A stretch of DNA of 18,306 nucleotides from an uncultured bacterium. Its GTDB lineage: Bacteria; Bacillota; Clostridia; Lachnospirales; Lachnospiraceae. The stretch spans positions 1 through 18,306 of the forward strand of contig CAMUHA010000047.1 of the NCBI GenBank assembly GCA_947088515.1, in the 5' to 3' direction. The position numbers and the translations under genes were made by a program. The notes below the pieces were generated by a model. That model was not told the origin of the DNA. It ran no database searches and was given only the letters and a program-made list of their open reading frames with translations. How positions within the stretch are numbered: the stretch's first letter is position 1; the number at the start of each line of letters is the position of its first letter. Positions 1 to 7,608 of the stretch are shown piece after piece.

Positions 1-769
1 CTGTCAGAAAAAAATGACCTTCTTTCAGACTTTCAGCAAGTGTCTGATACTGTTTCTGGTTCACAACAATCTCATCCTGAAAATAAGGATTTATGTGAGT
101 CAGTTCCCAGAAAAGAAGCTCATGTACCAGAAAAAAAACTATCAGTAATACACTCTTTATTCTATATGGCAGTTGGATGTATGGAACTTTATAAAGATGG
201 GAAGATGGCCTTAATGCAACTACCATCCCACACAATAAAATCAGTACAAAAATTCTTTCCCAGGAAAAAAACAGAGGTATTTGCGGATTCAAGATTATAG
301 AAAAAGACAAGGTCTGACCATAGGACAAGACCGGACTCAATTTTAATCCCTTACAGTTTCCATATAAATGGTAAGTCATATAACTGCTTCTTTTTTCATT
401 TTCCCATATTTCCCGCTCTGGAAGGGCGTAATATAACTGGTGGGATTCATCCCTTACCCATTGCCGTAATACTACAGGCCCTGGCAATTTCCCCTCACTT
501 CCCCCAGCCGCCATCTCAATACAGGCAGTGCGGAGTTCAAAATCCAAACCTGTTATCTCAATGCTGATATCATCCCCAACAACTGTATATGTACCATTTC
601 CATTGTCCTGATATCCACTTCCAACTGTAAAATCTTTTATCTGTATTTCCTGGTTTGTCAAAGACTCCCAATGCCTATAGTTAAAGACAAACAGTTCAAC
701 CGCAAAAACAATTGCCAGCACAACTAAAAATTTCTTTTTATTTCGTCTGAAAAATTCCATATGATTCAC
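1..769 (-). CDS. N-terminal part of a polytopic membrane protein, possibly GT-C type (runs off left edge)
   Basis: An uninterrupted minus-strand frame runs from a GTG at 769-767 to the window edge, giving 256 codons without a stop. The GTG start is chosen because AAAGGA lies 8-9 nt upstream of it; the in-frame ATG at 760 would be 17 nt away. The product starts with a basic segment and a membrane segment (about residues 13-30). A beta-rich, presumably extracytoplasmic stretch follows (about 35-165, TYTVVGDDISIEITGLDFEL). Two more membrane segments come next (about 172-189 and 205-222), then a motif YQTLAESLKEGHFFL. The TM-beta domain-TM start followed by such a motif resembles large, poorly characterised GT-C-like membrane proteins of Lachnospiraceae. 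I infer this from overall design; no catalytic loop is in view. It lies 68 bp downstream of a Gpi18-like gene and is probably co-transcribed with it. Confidence 0.8.
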   Translation of the reverse strand, partial: MNHMEFFRRNKKKFLVVLAIVFAVELFVFNYRHWESLTNQEIQIKDFTVGSGYQDNGNGTYTVVGDDISIEITGLDFELRTACIEMAAGGSEGKLPGPVVLRQWVRDESHQLYYALPEREIWENEKRSSYMTYHLYGNCKGLKLSPVLSYGQTLSFSIILNPQIPLFFSWERIFVLILLCGMVVALRPSSHLYKVPYIQLPYRIKSVLLIVFFLVHELLFWELTHINPYFQDEIVVNQKQYQTLAESLKEGHFFLT

Positions 770-837
770 TGCATCTATCCTTTCTCTTACTGTTTACGTC
801 ATGTTAAATCTTTTGCCGTCCCTGTTAATTTTCCCAG

Positions 838-2040
838 TTAGCTACATGATGAATTTATCAGGGTTTGTTGATACAGGTCATAGCCTACATAAACAATCAG
901 TCCCAAAAGCGCTATGGCCACATATTGTATAGGAACAATGTGAACTGCAATCAGATAGGGCATGAAGCTAAGCACAGATACCAGCATAAATCCGCAGACA
1001 ACAGGCATCTTTTTTACATTTAATACACCGTAAATTATACCCAGCAAATCAATCAAAAAGCCATAACGTTCGTGCATATGAGGCAGTGAATAAACAATCA
1101 GCGCTACTGTAAAGAGTGATAGTGTTACCATAAGCTCCCCTGTCAGTTTCACTTTTTTTGTATAAAAATAATACGCAATACATCCTAAAAGAATCACTGT
1201 CATAAAAACACCTGCTCCGCTGACTTCCGCCGCATGTCTCATATCCGGCATAGCCTCTCCAAGAAGCGCATAAATATTGGGATATTCCAGAGTTCCCCAG
1301 GGATAAGCGCCGGACTGTTCAAAATAAATCAGCAAAAGCTCTTTTATGTCACGTCCCATCATCCATGCAGGAACCGCACTCAATACATAAATCACCGGCA
1401 CCCATATAAAATCCCTAAACCGGATGGTTTTCTTCTTTAGCCACATAATAAGCAAAAAAGGCAAAATAAATACAGCCTGCAGCTTAAAGGAAAAGGAAAT
1501 TCCCACACAAATCAGACACCATCTGCTGTTATTTTTAAAGAAAAAATACATTCCATACAAAATAAATGTTGTATAGATAATATCACACTGACACCAATAG
1601 GCGCTGTCCAATATTACGGTAGGCGACAACAATAACAATGCCATCCCAAAAATGGATTTCCGTACATTTGCGGTCTGTTGGAATAAAATCAAAAATACTC
1701 CAATGGATGCCAGATAATCAAAAAAAACAGATATCATTTTAAGACCATATAAATCATTGTCTGTCAGATAAGAAACAAGACACATCAGGTACATGTAGGG
1801 AGATGTGTAATTGGAAATGGGAAATCCCAGAGAACAAACTCCCCCCTTCTCCCTTACCTGCTGCATCCATCCCTGCAGAAACCCCCAGTAATCCGCCGAT
1901 TCTATAGGCATAAGCTTCCATCTTATGACAAAAGAAAAAGAAAAAAGACATCCAATAAATAACAGGTCAACTGTCTTAAGCGCCACCTTTCCTATCTTTA
2001 TTTCCTCTGCCAGAAATCTGTCAATGATACGCTCGTCCAT
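838..2040 (-). CDS. Gpi18-like GT-C mannosyltransferase homologue, polytopic membrane protein
   Basis: This is a 400-residue protein with roughly nine to ten hydrophobic segments. Features expected of the Gpi18/PIG-V-like GT-C group are visible. There is an acidic first-loop motif after the first membrane segment (SADYWGFL, about 48-55, candidate catalytic Asp50). SAYWCQCDIIY lies at about 146-156, and PHMHERY at 320-326. GT-C enzymes transfer a sugar from a polyprenyl-phosphate donor on the outer face of the membrane; the donor and acceptor cannot be told here. The frame extends upstream to a TTG at 2079. I chose ATG 2040 because GGAGG and GTGGAG sit just upstream of it. A promoter at 2128-2156 lies in the end of the preceding permease gene. 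The downstream gene on the same strand encodes another membrane protein. Confidence 0.82.
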   Translation of the reverse strand: MDERIIDRFLAEEIKIGKVALKTVDLLFIGCLFSFSFVIRWKLMPIESADYWGFLQGWMQQVREKGGVCSLGFPISNYTSPYMYLMCLVSYLTDNDLYGLKMISVFFDYLASIGVFLILFQQTANVRKSIFGMALLLLSPTVILDSAYWCQCDIIYTTFILYGMYFFFKNNSRWCLICVGISFSFKLQAVFILPFLLIMWLKKKTIRFRDFIWVPVIYVLSAVPAWMMGRDIKELLLIYFEQSGAYPWGTLEYPNIYALLGEAMPDMRHAAEVSGAGVFMTVILLGCIAYYFYTKKVKLTGELMVTLSLFTVALIVYSLPHMHERYGFLIDLLGIIYGVLNVKKMPVVCGFMLVSVLSFMPYLIAVHIVPIQYVAIALLGLIVYVGYDLYQQTLINSSCS

Positions 2041-2078
2041 ATGCTCCACCACTCCTCCATACAGCTTTTTGTACCGCA

Positions 2079-2110
2079 AATCAGCAGTGAATGTCTATCC
2101 ACTGCTGATT
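2079..2110 (-). repeat. Perfect 11-bp inverted repeat in the leader of the Gpi18-like gene
   Basis: AATCAGCAGTG (2079-2089) and CACTGCTGATT (2100-2110) are perfectly complementary around a 10-nt loop. On the minus strand the hairpin follows the permease stop codon but no run of T's follows it (it is followed by TGCGGTAC). It therefore fits a 5'-UTR structure, or a weak terminator for the permease transcript, better than a strong intrinsic terminator. Confidence 0.6.
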
Positions 2111-2127
2111 GTAACTTTCTTAATTTT

Positions 2128-2156
2128 ATTGTATCATTCTTTGTAAGTTGTGTCCA
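2128..2156 (-). promoter_or_regulatory. Sigma-A-type promoter of the Gpi18-like gene
   Basis: Read on the minus strand, TGGACA (2156-2151) and TACAAT (2133-2128) are separated by exactly 17 nt. Each hexamer matches the consensus at five of six positions. The -35 box lies inside the last codons of the permease gene. The expected start near 2121 places the 2079-2110 hairpin in the 5' UTR. Confidence 0.6.
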
Positions 2157-4446
2157 CCCTTACAAAATCCGGCACCTCTCCTTCCAAAAATCCATAGAAG
2201 GCAGATGTTCCATATTCTCTGGTTAATTCACTGTCCGTATTAAAATATACAATAATTACATAGTCATTATCCCAGGTTTTGCCCCGGTCCCAGTCATCAA
2301 TAATCATATCTTTGGAATAAATACTTGAAATAATTTCTTCAAGCTGCTCTTTATCCGTATAATCCACATAAACACGTGTATCTATCCCATCAGCGGAATA
2401 TCCGCTTTCCATTGTCGCGTCTGTCGCCTTAGCCGACATGTCCCCTGTATCACTTTCCATCTGCTTTCGCAATTCCCTACTGATTTCATAATTATTGTTT
2501 AAAATCTGTACTCGTTCCACATCATTTATATCCAGCTGATGCTCCAGATAATAACCATGCTCCTTGAGCCATGCAATGCTTTCCAGATAAAAAGGATAAA
2601 TTCCAAGTTTGATTTCCCAATTGCTAGTAGACTTTATCACTGCTCCTGCTTCATCATAGTAGTTCTCATTCATTTCTTTAGAAAGCATAAAACGCATCAG
2701 TCCCAAGGGATTGCTTTCCCTTATGTTGCTGAAATCCGCCTGTGCAAAGTCCCTGCGATAAACTTCCAGAAATTCTTTTGCCTCTTCCTTTCCCATTTTC
2801 CTGTCATAGATACAGTTTCCGTAAGAAATGCTTACTTTATATTTTTCATCATCCATCTGCTGGTCCAGTCTTTCTGATGCACCAATAAAATAGCCTTCCT
2901 TAAACTCTTTGGAACCAATAATCTCGTCAAGCAGCGCTATGGTCTGTTCATCATCCACATTCACCAGAAGGCTCCGACATACCTTACGTCCGTTTTTCAG
3001 TCGGTAAATTACCGTTACATCTGACCATCTTCCCTGCTCCGTCTCATCATATGCGGCAATAATATTTCTTCCGCTATTAAATAATTTTCTTACCTCATTA
3101 TAATTTGTTATGGATATATCTGCCAGCCGGCATATTGCCTCCTTATTTGAAAGATACATATATTCATTGGCATAATTTTCTGCAGACATATAATTTCCCT
3201 GCTCATCAAAACGGATGCCGCCACCATAGTCCTCATAATATTGGGGGATAAATGCAACACTCTCTAACTGTTCCGGTTTGGGAATATAGCTGTCATAGCC
3301 AAATAGGTCAAAATGGAAAATAGCAAAAACCACAGCTGCAATGAAACCGCTTATTAAAATATGGATTTTTTTATGCCAGATCCCTTTAATGTCAAATTCA
3401 TAAATTACCTGTATCAATGCACTGCCTGTCAGTACCACAAACGCAATTGTAAAAATCATGTAGCCTAATCCCGACCTGAAGTCATAAGAGGTTAGCCCAA
3501 TCATGTTTGCCACAACAAGTCCTGAAAGCAGCGATGCTGGAACTACCAGCATAATTTTGATAACCGGTTTTGTAATGGCAAATGTCATTGCTTTTCCTGC
3601 CGTCTCCGCCGGGCGTTTTAAATAGCAAATATAGGCAAGCACTCCCACCACTATAGCAAACAATAAAAGAAATATTAAATATTTAACATCCAATGTTCCC
3701 GTCTTATCATATTGGGATACTATCTTCCCATACATGGTAAATGGGGAAAATACTGGTGTCTCGCTTACTCCATAATGGCTAAAATACATGAAAAACAACT
3801 GCCTGTATCCCACCAGCGTGGTTCTTACCCCAAACTCATACAGGCAAAATACCAGAAAACCAAATCCGGTAATCACAACATTGCCAGTAAGCATAACAGC
3901 AAGTATTGCCATGTGGTAGATGCAAAGATAAAAACATATATCAGTTCCAAACGTTACAAACGCCGTCTTTATGACTGATTTATCCACCGCCCCGGCTCCG
4001 GCCGCAATCAAAAGGCTGATTATGGTTCCAAGAAGATATGGAAGCAGATACAAAAAAATCCCGTTCTGCCAGATAATAAAGAATCTTTTCTTTCTCTTTA
4101 CCGGCATTCCCATATAAAAGTCAATTTTTTTTCTACTGTAAAGATATGAAAACCCCTGCACAGCGCTGACCACTGCAGTAATGGTAACAAGCGCCCACAT
4201 TTGCATATTAAATCCAAATCTGGCGCACATAACCTCCAAAAGCCTGGATTTTACCATTTGCTGCGCTTTTTCTTCATTTCCATAATACTCTATCCACCCA
4301 TCCAGATATTGTTCAATTCCATTAAGCGCAAATGCTGTTATAATCGGAAGCACCAGCACAAACACCAGTAAAGAAATCACCCATACCCAAAGACGCCTTT
4401 TATTATTTTCTATTATACTAGCCAAGAATGAGTTTTTTGATGTCAT
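2134..4446 (-). CDS. ABC-2 type transporter permease with large C-terminal domain (YtrC/D-like, DUF6449 type)
   Basis: The 770-residue product has about nine to ten hydrophobic segments in its first ~395 residues. A ~375-residue hydrophilic, acidic C-terminal domain follows. The segment YSRKKIDFYMGMPVKRKKRF (from about residue 102), just after the second membrane segment, is typical of permeases paired with YtrB-type ATPases in Firmicutes. The long soluble tail matches the DUF6449 permease group as I remember it. The ATG at 4446 has GGAGG 9 nt upstream, so it overlaps the ATPase gene by 29 bp, which implies translational coupling. With the ATPase and GntR gene it should form a three-gene transporter. 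In B. subtilis the related Ytr system responds to cell-wall-active antibiotics. The substrate here is unknown. Confidence 0.85.
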   Translation of the reverse strand: MTSKNSFLASIIENNKRRLWVWVISLLVFVLVLPIITAFALNGIEQYLDGWIEYYGNEEKAQQMVKSRLLEVMCARFGFNMQMWALVTITAVVSAVQGFSYLYSRKKIDFYMGMPVKRKKRFFIIWQNGIFLYLLPYLLGTIISLLIAAGAGAVDKSVIKTAFVTFGTDICFYLCIYHMAILAVMLTGNVVITGFGFLVFCLYEFGVRTTLVGYRQLFFMYFSHYGVSETPVFSPFTMYGKIVSQYDKTGTLDVKYLIFLLLFAIVVGVLAYICYLKRPAETAGKAMTFAITKPVIKIMLVVPASLLSGLVVANMIGLTSYDFRSGLGYMIFTIAFVVLTGSALIQVIYEFDIKGIWHKKIHILISGFIAAVVFAIFHFDLFGYDSYIPKPEQLESVAFIPQYYEDYGGGIRFDEQGNYMSAENYANEYMYLSNKEAICRLADISITNYNEVRKLFNSGRNIIAAYDETEQGRWSDVTVIYRLKNGRKVCRSLLVNVDDEQTIALLDEIIGSKEFKEGYFIGASERLDQQMDDEKYKVSISYGNCIYDRKMGKEEAKEFLEVYRRDFAQADFSNIRESNPLGLMRFMLSKEMNENYYDEAGAVIKSTSNWEIKLGIYPFYLESIAWLKEHGYYLEHQLDINDVERVQILNNNYEISRELRKQMESDTGDMSAKATDATMESGYSADGIDTRVYVDYTDKEQLEEIISSIYSKDMIIDDWDRGKTWDNDYVIIVYFNTDSELTREYGTSAFYGFLEGEVPDFVRVDTTYKE

Positions 4447-5323
4447 AGCCTACTACCTCCGTTTCACTGATAAATATTTCTTCAAGGGACAGAGGCAGCG
4501 CCTCAAAAAATATTGTATTAACCGTTGCAAAAATCGCCAGTATTTCCGCTTTATTCCCTCTAACCGTCAGAACGTTCAGCGAACCTCTCTTTTCGTTTTT
4601 CATAATGTCAAGGGCCGCAATCGCCTTGGCCTCATCTTCTGTGGTTTTAAATACACATTGCACTTTCTGGATATTGCATTTCATATCTTCCAGGTCCTTT
4701 GACAAAAGAACGCCTCCTTTGTGCAGAAGTCCCACATGGTCGCATATATCCTCTAACTCCCTTAAGTTGTGAGAGGCAACCACCGGCGTCATCCCCCGCC
4801 GTTCCATTTCACTGGCAAAAATACTTTTGATTCCCTGCCGCATAACCGGGTCCAGTCCATCAAAAGTCTCATCACAAAGTAGATACTTGGTTCCACTGCA
4901 CACACCGCAAATTAGCGCAAGCTGCTTTTTCATTCCTTTGGAAAAGGTATTAATTTTTCTTTTTTTATCCAGCCCGAAATTCACCAGATAATTATAAAAA
5001 TCTTCCACCGCAAATTCAGGATAAATGCTGCTTAAATACTTCTGCATATCCCTTGCATTGCTGTTTGCAAAAAAATAAGGTTCGTCCGCAATAAAATAAA
5101 TATTTTTCTTTGCTTCCATATTGTCGAACACAGGCAGTCCGTCAATGGCAATTTCTCCCTGCTCCGGTTCAAGAATCCCCGCCACCATTCTAAGTACAGT
5201 GCTTTTTCCAGCCCCATTTGTGCCAATTAAGCCAAATACTGTATTTTCTTTAATGGAAACACTGACATTATCTACCGCTTTAATTTTATCATAAGACTTG
5301 GTTACATTCCTTATCTCAATCAT
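4418..5323 (-). CDS. ABC transporter ATP-binding protein, YtrB-like
   Basis: This 301-residue protein carries an ABC ATPase domain. Walker A is GTNGAGKS (34-41). The family-typical variant signature FSKGMKKQ is at 127-134. Walker B with catalytic Glu is YLLCDE (147-152), and the H-loop His is at about 185. The last ~100 residues form an accessory domain. The signature FSKGM in place of LSGGQ is usual for the YtrB/EcsA-like exporters and is not a defect. The ATG at 5323 overlaps the end of the GntR gene by 8 bp and has AGGAGG upstream. It should energise the permease encoded next to it. The GntR-ATPase-permease order is that of the ytr-type operons, controlled by a repressor encoded as first gene. 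Confidence 0.92.
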   Translation of the reverse strand: MIEIRNVTKSYDKIKAVDNVSVSIKENTVFGLIGTNGAGKSTVLRMVAGILEPEQGEIAIDGLPVFDNMEAKKNIYFIADEPYFFANSNARDMQKYLSSIYPEFAVEDFYNYLVNFGLDKKRKINTFSKGMKKQLALICGVCSGTKYLLCDETFDGLDPVMRQGIKSIFASEMERRGMTPVVASHNLRELEDICDHVGLLHKGGVLLSKDLEDMKCNIQKVQCVFKTTEDEAKAIAALDIMKNEKRGSLNVLTVRGNKAEILAIFATVNTIFFEALPLSLEEIFISETEVVGYDIKKLILG

Positions 5324-5681
5324 CTGCCTCTCCTCCTCTTATGCCTGCAATGATTTCTTCCCTGGTAATTCCTGCCTCAAAAGCCTCTTTACAGATTCTC
5401 CTAAGCTCCGAAAATATCTCTTCTTTATACTTAAGGAGCAGCTGACTGCTGTCAGAGACAAAATTCCCCTTTCCCTTCACAGTATAGATATATCCTTGCC
5501 TCTCCAACTCCATATATGCCCGCTGAATGGTATTCGGATTGATGGACAGGTCCACAGCCAGATTACGCACCGAAGGAATTTTATCGTCTGAATGCAGCAC
5601 ACCACGCAATATCAGCAGCTTGAACCTTTCCACCACTTGTTCATAAATAGGCCTTGCGTCTCTGTAGTCTATAAATATCAT
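5316..5681 (-). CDS. GntR-family transcriptional repressor, YtrA subfamily
   Basis: The 121-residue product contains an N-terminal winged helix-turn-helix (about residues 10-76, PIYEQVVERFK then IPSVRNLAVDLSINPNTIQR). A short C-terminal helical tail (~45 residues) follows, with no large effector domain. That small size defines the YtrA subfamily of GntR regulators, which bind DNA as dimers and usually repress their own ABC transporter operon. The start has GGAAGG 7 nt upstream. The gene is first in the unit and overlaps the ATPase gene. An inverted repeat at 5760-5784, overlapping the predicted transcription start, is the likely operator, so autorepression is expected. The inducer is unknown; cell-wall antibiotics are a guess from B. 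subtilis. Confidence 0.92.
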   Translation of the reverse strand: MIFIDYRDARPIYEQVVERFKLLILRGVLHSDDKIPSVRNLAVDLSINPNTIQRAYMELERQGYIYTVKGKGNFVSDSSQLLLKYKEEIFSELRRICKEAFEAGITREEIIAGIRGGEADD

Positions 5682-5759
5682 GCCTACCTTCCTTTCTGCC
5701 GTACACCCATTCCAGTCCCTTCATTCTATATGAAGTTTTGCTGCTCAAAGATAGTATTT

Positions 5760-5784
5760 AGTGTACTAACATTATTAATACACT
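5760..5784. promoter_or_regulatory. Candidate GntR/YtrA operator, inverted repeat AGTGTA-N13-TACACT
   Basis: AGTGTA (5760-5765) and TACACT (5779-5784) are perfect inverted copies. Extending inwards, the 11-bp arms AGTGTACTAAC and AGTGTATTAAT agree at nine positions around a 3-bp centre. The site begins 1 bp downstream of the -10 box and covers the expected transcription start, an ideal place for repression by the adjacent GntR protein. GT...AC ends are usual for GntR operators. Confidence 0.65.
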
Positions 5785-5785
5785 T

Positions 5786-5814
5786 ATATTACAATTACCT
5801 GTTATACCTGTCAA
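5786..5814 (-). promoter_or_regulatory. Sigma-A promoter of the GntR-ABC operon
   Basis: On the minus strand a consensus TTGACA (5814-5809) is followed after exactly 17 nt by TAATAT (5791-5786). This predicts a start near 5779 and a leader of about 100 nt before the GntR ATG. A small hairpin, CTTCAT/ATGAAG at 5719-5735, lies in that leader. Confidence 0.75.
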
Positions 5815-5863
5815 GTCAAAGCCTTCCGCATTAACAAAATCTTAATTATTCTTTCCACAGGAA

Positions 5864-5903
5864 AAGCAGCCGTTTTGTCCTGTCACGATGGCAACGGCTG
5901 CTT
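5864..5903 (-). terminator. Intrinsic terminator downstream of gpmI
   Basis: AAGCAGCCGTT (5864-5874) and AACGGCTGCTT (5893-5903) form a perfect 11-bp GC-rich stem with an 18-nt loop. On the minus strand the stem ends in TTTT. It begins 22 bp after the gpmI stop codon and separates gpmI from the promoter of the GntR operon. Confidence 0.7.
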
Positions 5904-5925
5904 CTTAAATATATTGGGTTTCTAT

Positions 5926-7467
5926 TTATTTTCTTACAATCAGTGACTTTCCTGTCATTTCCTTTGGCTGCTCCATTCCCATCATTTCAATCAGGGTCGG
6001 AACAATATCTGCCAGGCAGCCTCCCTCTCTTAAAGTATAAGATGGGTCTGCATTAACGATAATAAAGGGAACAGGATTGGTTGTGTGTGCGGTAAAGGGA
6101 GCCCCTGTCTCATAGTCAACAAGCTGTTCTGCATTTCCATGGTCCGCACAGATAAACATCTGTCCATCCACTTCCTTGACCGCTTCAACTGCCCTTCCCA
6201 CGCACTCATCCACAGCTTCCACTGCTTTAATTGCCGCAGCCTCCACACCAGTGTGTCCAACCATGTCAGGATTTGCAAAGTTGATGATAATCACATCATA
6301 TTTGCCGGATTTGATAGATTCCACCAGCCTGTCACAAACTTCATACGCACTCATCTGTGGCTTTAAATCGTAGGTTGCCACATCTTTGGGTGAATTTACA
6401 AGAATTCTGTCCTCACCTTCATTTGGCGTCTCCACACCGCCGTTAAAGAAAAAGGTAACATGGGCATATTTTTCTGTCTCCGCAATTCTTGCCTGTTTCA
6501 TACCATTGGCAGAAAGCCATTCCCCAAAGGTATTGGTCACTGAAATTTTATGGAAGGCAATCTCCTTGTTAGGAATTGTTGGGTCATAATCAGAGAAGCA
6601 CACATACGTAAGCGCAAGTCTCTTCTCTCTCTCAAATCCTTTAAAATCGTCATCGCAAAAACTTCTGGTAATCTCTCTTGCACGGTCAGGACGGAAGTTA
6701 AAGAAAATAACGGAATCTCCGTCTTTGATTGTGGCAACAGGTTTTCCATCCTTTAAGACAACAGTCGGTTTCACAAATTCATCAGTTTCGCCTCTGTCAT
6801 AAGAAGCCTGGATGCCTGCCGGCCCTCCTTCTGCTGTCAGTCCTTCCCCTTTTGTCAGAGCGTCATATGCCAGCTTCACTCTGTCATAGTTATTATCCCG
6901 GTCCATTGCATAATAACGGCCCGTAACAGTGGCAATTTCCCCTATTCCGATTTTCTTCATCTCTGCTTCTAAATCTTCCGAATAGCCTTTTCCGCTTGCA
7001 GGCGGTGTATCACGTCCATCTAAAAAGCAGTGTACGTATACTTTGGAAAGACCATTTCTCTTTGCCAGTTCCAGAAGTCCATATAAATGAGTATTGTGGC
7101 TGTGAACGCCGCCGTCTGACAAAAGTCCGAACATATGAAGAGATGAGTCGTTTTTCTTACAATTTTCAACAGCCTTTAACAGAGCTGGATTTTCAAAAAA
7201 AGTCCCATCCTGGATTTCTTTGGTTATTCTGGTAAGCTCCTGATATACAATGCGCCCTGCTCCCATGTTCAGATGGCCTACCTCTGAATTTCCCATCTGC
7301 CCGTCCGGAAGCCCTACCGCCATACCGCTGGCATTTCCTTTCACAAAAGGACATTCCGCCATCAGTTTGTCCATTACAGGCGTCTTTGCTTCTGCAACGG
7401 CATTGCCATCCTTGCGCTCATTCAGACCATATCCGTCTAAAATCATTAATACTGTAGGTTTTTTCAT
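5926..7467 (-). CDS. gpmI: 2,3-bisphosphoglycerate-independent phosphoglycerate mutase
   Basis: This is a full-length 513-residue cytosolic enzyme that interconverts 3- and 2-phosphoglycerate in glycolysis, using two Mn2+ ions and a phosphoserine intermediate. Conserved residues are all visible. They include Asp11 in LDGYG, nucleophile Ser61 in GQMGNSEVGHLNMGAGR, His122 in GGVHSH and Arg152-Asp153 in GRDTPP. Second-metal ligands Asp401/His405 (DMVGH), Asp442-His443 (ADHGN) and His461 (TAHTTNP) are also present. AAAGGAG precedes the ATG by 8 nt. It lies downstream of the membrane-protein gene at 7592-9805, but a candidate promoter at 7580-7608 and a terminator at 5864-5903 suggest it is largely an independent unit. 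A perfect AT-rich palindrome sits in its leader. In spore formers this enzyme's Mn2+ dependence makes it pH-sensitive; nothing specific to that is visible here. Confidence 0.98.
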   Translation of the reverse strand: MKKPTVLMILDGYGLNERKDGNAVAEAKTPVMDKLMAECPFVKGNASGMAVGLPDGQMGNSEVGHLNMGAGRIVYQELTRITKEIQDGTFFENPALLKAVENCKKNDSSLHMFGLLSDGGVHSHNTHLYGLLELAKRNGLSKVYVHCFLDGRDTPPASGKGYSEDLEAEMKKIGIGEIATVTGRYYAMDRDNNYDRVKLAYDALTKGEGLTAEGGPAGIQASYDRGETDEFVKPTVVLKDGKPVATIKDGDSVIFFNFRPDRAREITRSFCDDDFKGFEREKRLALTYVCFSDYDPTIPNKEIAFHKISVTNTFGEWLSANGMKQARIAETEKYAHVTFFFNGGVETPNEGEDRILVNSPKDVATYDLKPQMSAYEVCDRLVESIKSGKYDVIIINFANPDMVGHTGVEAAAIKAVEAVDECVGRAVEAVKEVDGQMFICADHGNAEQLVDYETGAPFTAHTTNPVPFIIVNADPSYTLREGGCLADIVPTLIEMMGMEQPKEMTGKSLIVRK

Positions 7468-7545
7468 TATCTCTCTCCTTTTTACATTTATTAATCATCT
7501 GTCAACAGTTTTGTTTCCTTCACTGTTATTTCATCTATCTTTATT

Positions 7546-7563
7546 TTGTTATTTTAATAACAA
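7546..7563. repeat. Perfect 18-bp palindrome in the gpmI leader
   Basis: TTGTTATTTTAATAACAA is an exact inverted repeat (8+2+8). It lies about 80 bp upstream of the gpmI start codon and just downstream of the predicted transcription start. Its AT-only stem with a tiny loop makes a DNA operator more likely than an RNA hairpin. The binding protein is unknown. Confidence 0.5.
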
Positions 7564-7579
7564 TGTCATTCCATAGGAA

Positions 7580-7608
7580 ATTATACACGTTTTAAAAAGG
7601 CAGTGCAA
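7580..7608 (-). promoter_or_regulatory. Candidate promoter of gpmI
   Basis: On the minus strand TTGCAC (7608-7603) lies 17 nt from a perfect TATAAT (7585-7580). The -35 box is weak (only TTG matches) and lies within the end of the preceding gene. The expected start is near 7573, giving a leader of about 105 nt. Confidence 0.5.

Noticed and set aside
40..300. Plus-strand 86-codon frame at the left edge
   Set aside because: It starts at a GTG without a ribosome site, is open further to the edge, and lies wholly antisense to a 256-codon minus-strand frame with a proper start and membrane segments.
2079..2110. Hairpin as a strong intrinsic terminator of the ABC-2 permease gene
   Set aside because: No T-run follows the stem on the minus strand and a promoter precedes it, so a leader hairpin is at least as likely.
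7500..7505. Minus-strand TTGACA as a second -35 box for gpmI
   Set aside because: No acceptable -10 box lies at 16-18 nt; the only candidate (TAAAAA) is at 15 nt and would overlap the ribosome site region.
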